From Adelphocoris suturalis (lineage: Eukaryota; Arthropoda; Insecta; Hemiptera; Miridae): a stretch of 64,000 nucleotides of DNA. The position numbers and the translations under genes are program-made. Shown here one piece after another: positions 53,947 to 61,868 of this stretch. The first letter of the stretch is position 1. Each line of letters begins with the position of its first letter. The notes under the pieces were generated by a model. That model searched no databases. It was given only the letters and a program-made list of their open reading frames with translations, and was not told the DNA's origin. The stretch spans positions 15,859,922 to 15,923,921 of the forward strand of contig CM061040.1 in NCBI GenBank assembly GCA_030762985.1, given 5' to 3'.

Positions 53947-54117
53947 TGTTACGCTCCAGGAAAATAACTCTCACAGTCGAAGAGGTTTGGTCACCCTGGC
54001 CTCTTAGCTCTGGTCGTTAGAGCGTCGCAACTCCGGGAAATTAATAATAATTTCTCGTAGTTGTGACGACGCGAGTTCGAACTCCTGTCGAAGTATCAAT
54101 ATTTTTGAACCGTTACA
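53947..54117 (+). repeat. TRIM LTR 1
   Basis: A 171-bp TG...CA repeat. It differs from LTR 3 by about two bases, including AACTCTC versus AAATCTC. Confidence 0.87.
53999..54106 (+). promoter_or_regulatory. tRNA-like Pol III unit inside the LTR (A box, B box, T5)
   Basis: TTAGCTCTGGTCGTTAGAGC (54004-54023) matches a tRNA D-arm/A box with a GCTC/GAGC stem. GAGTTCGAACTCC (54073-54085) matches a B box and T loop. TTTTT at 54102-54106 is a Pol III terminator. Between the boxes an extended hairpin (GTCGCAACT pairing with AGTTGTGAC, and GGGAAATTA with TAATTTCTC) replaces the anticodon arm. Acceptor-stem pairing is absent, so this is not a functional tRNA. The same layout is at 54434-54542 and 54873-54980. 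Confidence 0.65.
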
Positions 54118-54135
54118 GTGGCGCAGTCAGTAGGA
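54118..54135 (+). other. TRIM primer-binding site
   Basis: GTGGCGCAGTCAGTAGGA follows LTR 1. TGGCGCAG(T/C)CGGTAGGA-type sites are used by insect gypsy-like elements priming on tRNA-Ser-type 3' ends. The second internal segment has GTGGCGCAGCCGAAATAGGA at 54554. Confidence 0.65.
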
Positions 54136-54381
54136 CCCGAAATCATACGAAACAATAATTAATTAAATCCCTCTCGAGCCAAAAGACTGTACACATCACA
54201 TTTCCTGTTGTTATGCCTTTCATTTCCTCACTCACTTGAGTCAAAACACACCGTGACAATGACCTCGCTCGACTGCTGACTTGTTCCAGCGAGCATCTGC
54301 TGAGCCAGCGGCCTGCAGTTTCACTCGTCATTCGTCCGACCCCAAACCAGCCGAGACGGCTGGTATTTGACTCCGGGGAAA

Positions 54382-54553
54382 TGTTACGCTCCAGGAAAAT
54401 AACTCTCACAGTCGAAGAGGTTTGATCACCCTGGCCTCTTAGCTCTGGTCGTTAGAGCGTTGCAACTTCGGGAAATTAATAATAATTTCTCGTAGTTGTG
54501 ACGACGCGAGTTCGAACTCCTGTCGAGGTAGCAAATATTTTTGAACCGTTACA
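54382..54553 (+). repeat. TRIM LTR 2
   Basis: The central LTR, with more changes than the outer two (GTTGCAACTTCGGG, GAGGTAGCAAAT). The A box, B box and T5 are retained. Confidence 0.87.
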
Positions 54554-54820
54554 GTGGCGCAGCCGAAATAGGACCCGAAATCATACGAAACAATAATTAA
54601 TTAAATCCCTCTCGAGCCAAAAGACTGTACACATCACATTTCCTGTTGTTATGCCTTTCATTTCCTCACTCACTTGAGTCAAAACACACCGTGACAATGA
54701 CCTCGCTCGACTGCTGACTTGTTCCAGCGAGCATCTGCTGAGCCAGCGGCCTGCAGTTACACTTCGTCATTCGTCCGACCCCAAACCAGCCGAGACGGCT
54801 GGTATTTGACTCCGGGGAAA

Positions 54821-54991
54821 TGTTACGCTCCAGGAAAATAAATCTCACAGTCGAAGAGGTTTTGTCACCCTGGCCTCTTAGCTCTGGTCGTTAGAGCGTC
54901 GCAACTCCGGGAAATTAATAATAATTTCTCGTAGTTGTGACGACGCGAGTTCGAACTCCTGTCGAAGTATCAATATTTTTGAACCGTTACA
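54821..54991 (+). repeat. TRIM LTR 3
   Basis: The right outer LTR, followed by the GAAT duplication at 54992-54995. Confidence 0.87.
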
Positions 54992-54995
54992 GAAT

Positions 54996-55429
54996 GTTAT
55001 TTTTTTGTGATTGTAAACTGTTCGGGCTTTTTTTTAGAGGCCGTCAAGTTATTTAGTGGAAGTGATAGTATTTTTTAGTAATAAATGAAATACTTCAATT
55101 CGTGAGAGGTATCAGAATCTTGCTAAACCTTGACAATAAATTTATGGTAATTATATAAATTCCCGTCAAGTTATGTTGGAACAAAGGGGAAAAAAAATCA
55201 TTTTTTTTAAAACAAGCTATTGAGGGTGTTACAAGCACTTTTCGTAACTGATTTTTCTTTTAAAGTACATTTTTACTAATGTTAAGAAAATTTTTCGCTA
55301 AAAGAACACGGGTTGAAGTTTTAAGGTAAATTTGAACCGCATGGAGACATTCACATACTCTTTATGAAACTTCAAGATAGGTACCTACGTGTTTATATTT
55401 TATTTCATTTTTTTTCTTTCTTCTATTTC
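54996..55429. other. AT-rich spacer with acceptor-like end
   Basis: No exon seen. A pyrimidine tract ending TTCTATTTCAG (about 55419-55430) may be the acceptor of the HARBI1-like exon. Confidence 0.4.
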
Positions 55430-55430
55430 A

Positions 55431-55794
55431 GGGGTCTGGAGACACAGTTGAATGGCGACACAACTCAAAAAGCTGTACCATGCTCACAATGGCAACTTAG
55501 TGTTGTATGGCGATCCGGCCTACCCGTTGTCCAACCAACTTATTACACCATACCCCACCGTGATTTTTTAGCAGCTAGATGGCAACTGTTCGCCAAGCGG
55601 TAGAATGGGGATTTGGGAAAACTGTTGGGGAGTTTGCTTTTGTTGATTTTGCAAGAAACCAAAAGTTATTATTACAAAATATAGCACAATATAAAGTGGC
55701 TAAACTCTTGGCTAATTGCCATACGTGTCTGTATGACAGCCAGGCCTCTGTATATTTTGACATAAACCCCCAACACTTAAAGAGTATACTCTAA
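55431..55794 (+). pseudogene. HARBI1/PIF-Harbinger-type transposase, C-terminal part
   Basis: Two frames: about 55453-55570 reads QLKKLYHAHNGNLVLYGDPA then YPLSNQLITPYPTV, carrying the DDE-domain Y-G-D-x-A-Y-P motif. 55579-55794 reads MATVRQAVEWGFGKTV, FAFVDFARNQKLLLQ and LLANCHTCLYDSQASVYF to TAA. These are the signature C-terminal motifs of HARBI1-like nucleases (VEWGFG, NCHTCLY). A stop (TTTTAG at about 55569) and a small gap separate them, so the copy is broken. An acceptor-like site precedes it. It may be the other end of the sequence starting at 44958, with about 10 kb of transposons between. Confidence 0.75.
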
Positions 55795-55799
55795 ATCCC

Positions 55800-56370
55800 A
55801 TTTAGTTTGATAAAATAAATACTTAACCAAAACTCATTCGGTTCTCATTTCATAATATTCACTTATGCAAAACTTCAGGTGATGTAATAATAATATTATT
55901 AAAATGCAGGTCCTTTCACTATATTCAATTAGGTTAGGTTCAGGAAGGAACGAAAAATTCAGGATGGTCTGAATACTTTAGGTACAACAACTTTCAATGT
56001 TCAAGCGAAAATAAATATCCATACTAATTGATATGAAATGGGAATGTTATATGACACCTCGCATAAAATATTTTTCAACTGAAAATACATATTTTATAAC
56101 TATAAAACTGAGAGAAAAATTCGGTGACTCAAAAAAGATTTTGGATTTTTAGGTTTTTTTGGCAGTTTTTACAAATTCTTCAGCAAATAATAATGAAATT
56201 TACGAACGTTTTTTGCCATAATTTGTGCAAACATTTTTCAATATTCTAGTTAATCTATATTTATTTTGTTTTGACGAAAACTTTGCTAAAACGATAAGGT
56301 TGTATTCGAAAATCATCAGAAACGCTTGCATACGAGTCTGCAATACATTTGGACATTTTATTTCTTTAGT
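55800..56370. repeat. Spacer including second copy of the 14650-14850 repeat (56110-56300)
   Basis: 56110-56300 matches 14650-14850 (GACTCAAAAAAGATTTTGG-like start, GCAGTTTTTA, AATAATGAAATT, TTTTGACGA-like end). Nothing recognised in 55800-56110. Confidence 0.5.
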
Positions 56371-56720
56371 CGCAGACTCGTATGTGTTGTAGACTCTTAT
56401 AGCAAGCTATAAGAGCCACTCAGCTGATCCGGACCCGGTGCATCGTCAAGTAAATATCCTAGAGAAGCTACATCCGAAATTGAAGCTTACTAGAGTGTAA
56501 GGCATAGAAATTAGCTTTAAGACCCACTCATCTGATCCAGGCCCAGGGCATCATCAAGTAAATGTCCTAAAGAGGCTACATAAGAGAGACTACATTTCGT
56601 ATGTGTTGCAGACTCGTACGCAAGCTCTAAGAGCCACCCAGCTGATCCGGACCCTGTGCATCGTCAAGTAAATGTCCTAAAGAGGCTACATACGAAATTA
56701 CAGCTTCCTAGAGTGTAAAA
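56371..56720. repeat. Tandem repeat, about 109-bp period, three units
   Basis: AAGAGCCAC(T/C)CAGCTGATCC begins at 56411 and 56629, with a diverged unit at 56519. Each continues with CATC(G/A)TCAAGTAAAT(A/G)TCCTA. The outer units resemble each other more than the middle one. Confidence 0.8.
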
Positions 56721-57449
56721 TATATAAACAAAATATTAAACTGATTTAACCACCGCTTCACAAATCAAACCGTTCTCGCAATATTCGGATAACCTGCTAT
56801 GAATCAATCATCAAAACACCAGCTCAATGAAATCATCAGAAATTAACAAGCGGTTGCAATTATGTTCACAATATCAATTATTGATAATGATCACCTGTGT
56901 GTAAACAATTATTCATGTAAGCATGGTTATAACTCAGCTTGTTGGCCACGAACTTCGCAGTAGTTAGCATAATATGGTTGGATTTTTCAGGTGTTGAATT
57001 TTAAAATGGAGCGTCTCAGGAACACCTAAAAGGAATTCAGCCCACCGAAAACCAACGTGGATTTTCTGAAAAGCCAAATTCTTACTATCAGAGAGCTTAA
57101 ATTCACTCAAAACTTATTGGTAGGTAATTGAAGACTGAAACCCAGAAGACTTCTCATGAATTTCATTACAGTTCATTGATAAGTGGCGTAGCAAAGCCAT
57201 TTATCATGGAGGGGCAACAGTAATAGTCAAAAATTATATATGTAACTATCGAATAAATATGTATAGTGGGTAGAACTACTAGTCACTACTTCTAGTCACA
57301 AAGAGGGCATTGTAGCACATTTAAAGGGTGTCCCACTTAAAGGTTACAAGGTTAGTCGATTACAAAAGTTCATTATTGAAAAATGAAAAAGCAAAAACAA
57401 TCACTTTAGAATTAATTTGAATTTGAGTCTTACGTACCTATGTACCTAC
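56721..57449. other. AT-rich spacer, nothing recognised
   Basis: No gene or element signature seen. Confidence 0.4.
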
Positions 57450-57964
57450 CAGGGTTGTTAAAAAAGGAATCCCCATTCCCATTACGAATTCCCATTCCTT
57501 TTGAATAAATGTAATTGAAATTCCTATTCCAATCTTGTAATGGTAATCGAAATTGCAATTACTTTTTCTGATTACATGTAATGGGAATGGGGTTTTTGAA
57601 TTCCCATTACATGTAATCGGAAAAAGTAATCGCAATTTCGATTACCATTACAGGAATTGGAATGGAGTAATGGGAATGGAGTAATCTCATTACACGCCTG
57701 TAATTGGATTACCAGGGAATGGGAGATTTTATGGAGCGTTGGGCAAAATCAGTCTTTTATTTTTATTGGTCCATGTATTGGCTCATGGAATCCTCAGGAT
57801 TTTCGAATTTTTACATATATATATAAATATAGGACACAGAATTGATAGAATATTGACGACGATATTGACTAGAGCTGAGGACGCCTAAACGGCAAAATAT
57901 TCTCTCAATTTTGTAAGTTATATTTATGTGTTTCCTATATTTTCCTATATATATATATGTGTCT

Positions 57965-58047
<83 letters not shown>

Positions 58048-58110
58048 TGTGTGTGTGTAAGTTTGCACAATAACTTCCCTTCATTTCAATTTTAAAATTG
58101 CTTTCTTGCA
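57450..58110 (+). repeat. hAT-like MITE half, left member of an inverted pair
   Basis: Starts CAGGGTTGTTAAAAAAGG and consists of self-similar GTAATGGGAAT/ATTCCCATTAC and TGTAATCGGAAAAAGTAAT segments, then a TG microsatellite. 57480-58110 is repeated in inverse orientation at 61195-61680. CAGGGTTG-type ends are common in hAT MITEs. Confidence 0.65.
57959..58058. repeat. (TG)n microsatellite
   Basis: About 48 TG units with two GAG interruptions. It lies inside the hAT-like repeat; the inverted partner has an AC run at 61242-61358. Confidence 0.95.
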
Positions 58111-58167
58111 TAGAAAACTAGCATAGAGGTTAACTATGCATAGAGGTTAACTAGCAGGATTTTGAGC

Positions 58168-60100
58168 TCCAAGAAGGAGGGGGAGGGAGGGAGTTATGAG
58201 TTCGGGGACACAGGTAATTTTCTACGTAATCGAGGTCTACCCAAACCCAAGAATAATAAACCCATGTGTAATCCAATTCGCAGCGTTTTACCTAATTCCT
58301 TTCAAAAGTTATTGCCTGGAAATACGGCCTATAAATAAATAAGTAAATATAGTAATTACTACTTACGTATATGTATATGCATATGACAAAAACGGTAAAT
58401 GCTGATTGTGTTCAGGAGTATCTAAAAGAAGTTTCCCGATGCCCCCCCCCCCCCCCCCAATCTTTCCATGCATTCCTGAACAAACTTCAAGATTTCCGAT
58501 TTTTGAATATATATATATTAATATACGCTCATTTACACCCATTTTCAATCCATAGCAACCATGGGTGTGAAGTAATCGATCTGGGACCCATCTCAATCGA
58601 ATCAGCGTACAAAATTATAAACGTAAAAGCGTAAAAACCTTGAAACGTAAAATGACGAAGTTTGAGGGGGGTTACAAAAAAATTTTTCTATACGAATACA
58701 TAGGTGTATTATTCAGAAGAATAATAAACCAAAAACTAGAAACGAACAGAAACAAACGTCTACTTTAGGGTGTACATATTAGATAGGAGAATTGAATCAA
58801 TGTTGTTCCTTCAATTTTTATTACGGTCATCATTATTACATAAACTTTACGTCAACCTAAGAGCTATAGCTGTTTTTGTTTGTGCCCAAATGCGCTTCTA
58901 CCTCGGCGTTGAACGTTGCAGGAATGAACAACGAATCGGAGCTCATGGCGTTTACAAATAACCGAGGTACCCGGTCTTTATCTCTACTGTTATTATTGCT
59001 GACTCTCAACTCTCAACTTTGTGTCTGATGTTTAGCGCATGATCCTGCTCGATTAGTACTTTTCCGAGATTCATTGAGACTAAGAAATATATGCCAGTCT
59101 TGTTTTTGTCGTGTTCCGTTGACGCAGTTTGCCTATTCGCGACTCGCAATGAGTATGAGTGACAGCGATAGTAAGGACGAAGCGGTGGATTACGAGGAAG
59201 AGCAAGACCTCATCGACGCCGAAAAATTGCAGGAGGTAGAGAAATTGGACAATGCAGGGGTTGAAGAGGATCAACCAAGTGAAAGTAGTAGTGGATCTGG
59301 TTCGAGTGTACGAAATCGTATGACTATTGTTGACGGTAAGTTTTATACCTACATCACTGAACGATCGAACGATAGAGCAGTCGTGGCTTCATGTAAGAAA
59401 TGTGAACCGAAAGTAGTTGAGATAAGCGGAAAACCATTCATCACATCCAACTTTATTAAACATCTGAGAAGGGCACACGGAGCTGAGACTGTAGCGGAGT
59501 ACAAAGCGTATTTGAAACAAAAACAATTAAACGTGAAAGGTGGAACGAGTACGAGAAAATATCGTCAAACGATTGATTTGAACCAGACCGATTTCGGAAA
59601 TTTGATTTCGAAGTATACTGTCAGTGCCATGATACCTTTTCGCGCAGTCGAGGATCCACATTTTGTAGAAATTTTCAAAAAGTTTCATGTGGAAAGTTAT
59701 GGCCTAAAACTCCCAAACAGAGTTACAGTGGTAAAAACAATAAACAAACTGTATGAAAAACGATGGCTAATTCCTCTTGGCCAAATCGGCTCTTGGACCA
59801 AAGATGTGAGTCCCGAGTAATTTCCAAGGCAAACGGTTTTGACTTTCAATCAAAAATGAGTATGTAATGTATTGGCTAACAAAAATATGTTTCATTTTAT
59901 TTTTATTTTTTTAATGAGAAGATTATTATTTTTAATTTGAGAAGAATTACAATTAATTTAAAATGAGAAAAATATTATTTTTAATGTGAGAAGAATTAAA
60001 ATTATTTTAAAATGAGAAGAGAATGTTTCTTTACCCAGATTTATGAACCTTCTTTGCTACAGTTCAAATAATATAATAGGTAGAAGTAATAGGTAAGTAT
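58168..60100 (+). mobile_element. hAT DNA transposon copy 2, internally deleted
   Basis: Shares the 5' region with copy 1 (from GGGGGAGGGAGGGAGTTATG), but about 290 bp after the C16 tract (58442-58457) are absent. The transposase N-terminus is followed by a deletion of about 1.35 kb. Right boundary uncertain; AT-rich 3' sequence runs to about 60100. Confidence 0.75.
59149..59867 (+). pseudogene. hAT transposase deletion derivative
   Basis: ATG 59149 (MSMSDSDSKDE) opens a frame nearly identical to copy 1 through the BED finger (CKKC...HLRRAH) and up to NKLYEK (about 59758). There it jumps to the C-terminal end: in a shifted frame CESRVISKANGFDF and a final TAA at 59867 correspond to the last 30 residues of copy 1 (LESRVVLKANGFKF). 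The main frame instead ends at TAA 59818-59820 after 224 residues. A protein with an intact DNA-binding finger but no catalytic core could still be made. Confidence 0.82.
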
Positions 60101-60107
60101 TATTTTA

Positions 60108-60342
60108 CAAGGGTCATTCGAAAAGTATCACGGAATTTTTCCTAATCAGAAAAGCATTTGGAAAACGCTGCAAATGAAATCCCACATGGGTTTATTTTTC
60201 AGAAACAGGGCAAATTGGTAACCATAATCAGTGACTGACAGTGAGAACCACGTTGGCATGGATATATCTCTTTCGGCTGGGGGTCAATCTACTCGTATTT
60301 TCGTGAGATTGCAGTTTGAGATCAAAAATAATTGAAGGGACG
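60108..60342. repeat. Repeat fragment related to 38100-38200
   Basis: AAAACGCTGCAAAT...GGGTTTATT....CTGAGAACC-like content recalls 38113-38200 (AAAACGCTGCAAATTGG...GGGTTTATTATT). It begins with ACAAGGGTCATTCGAAAAGT. Family unknown. Confidence 0.4.
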
Positions 60343-60557
60343 AGTGGAAGAGGGCGCTATGTTACAAAAAGCTGATTTCGAGTAATTTGACTCCAAAGTT
60401 TTCAAGTCGTAAATTTTTTTGGTTTCAAACTTTGCGATTTTATGTATTTACATTGTAGCTAATCGTACTCTTTGTCCACCGAGTGATAATAATTTGCTTG
60501 ATTTTAAAGCCTTGGTTGGTTATTGTAGGAATCGTGTACATAGCACCCTCTTCCACT
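60343..60557. repeat. 215-bp MITE-like inverted repeat
   Basis: Ends AGTGGAAGAGGGCGCTATGT (left) and ACATAGCACCCTCTTCCACT (right), inverted with one mismatch. The interior is AT-rich and non-coding. No clear target duplication. Confidence 0.65.
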
Positions 60558-61194
60558 ATGAGTGATGAATGGGATTCAATCTTATTTAACACGTTGCGAG
60601 CGGCGCCACTTTTGATGGAACCTCCCAGAGGCGGTACGATTTTTTTTCGATTTTATTGTTGATAATACCTTGTTGTGAGTAGTAATGAACGAAAACAACA
60701 TTCTACAACATTTTCGGGAGGAAAACAACTTCCCTCATGCCTTCGTAAAAATGAGCAATTTTGACACTATCAGTCCCCAATTTCGTAAATTCGATATCGA
60801 GGGTGCTGGCGAATCGGGCTAGGACAAGTCGGAATCGATTCAGCACGCCAAAAAACATGTTTGACGACACCCCACATGCCTATGTTGATAAAAAAATTAT
60901 ATTTTTACATTAATTGAAAATCACAATTTATCAAATTTGGAACACTTTGCACCGTCCTATCGGACTCGTTAACGAACTCATAAGATTACTTTCTCGGAGA
61001 AGGATTCTTCCATGCAAGAAAGGAATTTCATTTTTTGACATTTTCATGTCTTTCATATGGCACATAACAAAAAAATCGTCACGAAAATTGCTCACGAATT
61101 TCGGTCCCAAGTGGCCAATTAGGTATGTGTGTGTGTATGTAATATAAATATGTATGTCTACATTGATTAGAATCATGCATTTTTGAACTTCTTT
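60558..61194. other. Spacer, nothing recognised
   Basis: Short overlapping frames (60914-61147 plus, 60931-61176 minus) with no motif. Confidence 0.35.
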
Positions 61195-61802
61195 TTTATT
61201 TATTTTTTTATTGAAATGAAGGGAAGTTACTGTGTAAACTTACACACACACACACACGCGCGCGCGCTCGCACGCACACGCACGCGCACGCGCACGCACA
61301 CGCACGCACGCACACACAAACACACACACACACACACACACTCACACACACACACACAAAACAGCATGGAATCCTGAGGATTCCATGTTCCAAAACATGA
61401 ACCAATAAAAATAAAAGACTGATTTTTCCCAACACTGCATAAAATCTCCCATTCCCTAGTAATCCAATTACAGGCGTGTAATGGGATTACTCCATCCCCA
61501 TTACACCATTCCAATTCCTGTAATGGTAATCAAAATCGCAATTACTTTTACCGATTACATGTAATGAGATTCAAAAAACCCATTCCCATTACATGTAATC
61601 AGAAAAAGTAATTGCAATTTCGAATACCATTACAAGACTTGTAATGGGAATTGCAATTACTCTCGATGAAATTTTCTTGTTCAAAGGCCTGCATTCTGAT
61701 TTTTGACTGTAGCTGGTGTCGCCCGAGGTGAATTTCCATCAAAACAGGAAAGTAATTGAAAAAGTAATCATTACTCAAAGTAATCATTACCTTCCAACTC
61801 TG
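61195..61802 (-). repeat. hAT-like MITE half, right member of the inverted pair
   Basis: Reverse-oriented relative of 57450-58110: the ATTGAAATGAAGGGAAGTTA edge, an AC microsatellite, CCAATAAAAATAAAAGACTG and the GTAAT-rich body. It ends with CCAACTCTG at 61794-61802 (CAGAGTTGG inverted, similar to CAGGGTTG). Confidence 0.65.
61242..61358. repeat. (AC)n microsatellite with CG interruptions
   Basis: AC/GC alternation over about 117 bp. Cys/Val-rich minus-strand frames here are artefacts. Confidence 0.95.
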
Positions 61803-61842
61803 CTTAGGAATCTCCTGAGCAGGCAACTGAAAAATGTCGGGC

Positions 61843-61868
61843 AAAAAAAAAAAAAAAAAAAAAAAAAA
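61843..61868. repeat. A26/T26 homopolymer at 3' end of R2-like copy D
   Basis: In the sense of copy D this is a T26 tract directly after its 3' end (GACACAACACG). Confidence 0.95.

Larger units (their letters stand above)
53947..54991 (+). mobile_element. TRIM-like LTR element with three LTRs and tRNA-like LTR core
   Basis: Three direct repeats of 171-172 bp start TGTTACGCTCCAGG and end GAACCGTTACA (53947-54117, 54382-54553, 54821-54991). They alternate with two non-coding internal segments of 264 and 267 bp. Each internal segment starts GTGGCGCAG and ends with the purine-rich CTCCGGGGAAA. The outer LTRs are flanked by GAAT (53943-53946 and 54992-54995), a 4-bp duplication as in Ty3/gypsy elements. 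The three-LTR form is expected from unequal recombination between copies. With no coding region it must depend on a full element. Every LTR contains a Pol III-like unit. Confidence 0.85.

Noticed and set aside
53999..54095. A functional tRNA gene
   Set aside because: The A and B boxes are tRNA-like, but the acceptor stem does not pair, the anticodon arm is replaced by a long hairpin, and the unit is repeated within LTRs.
54143..54848. Minus-strand ORFs in the TRIM (54143-54409, 54666-54848)
   Set aside because: They are the same non-coding internal segment read in reverse, repeated because the element is tandem. No protein family is visible.
53947..54991. CRISPR-like or satellite array
   Set aside because: Only three repeats of 171 bp with primer site, polypurine tract and a terminal duplication: an LTR element explains it better.
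57811..58068. Thr-His repeat ORF
   Set aside because: Translation of the TG microsatellite.
61208..61514. Cys/Val-rich ORFs resembling small secreted proteins
   Set aside because: Translation of the AC/GC microsatellite on both strands; no signal peptide or gene context.
57442..61810. 57450-61802 as one autonomous hAT element
   Set aside because: The 8-bp flanks (GTACCTAC and CTTAGGAA) do not match, and the inverted halves carry their own microsatellites, so two separate insertions are as likely.
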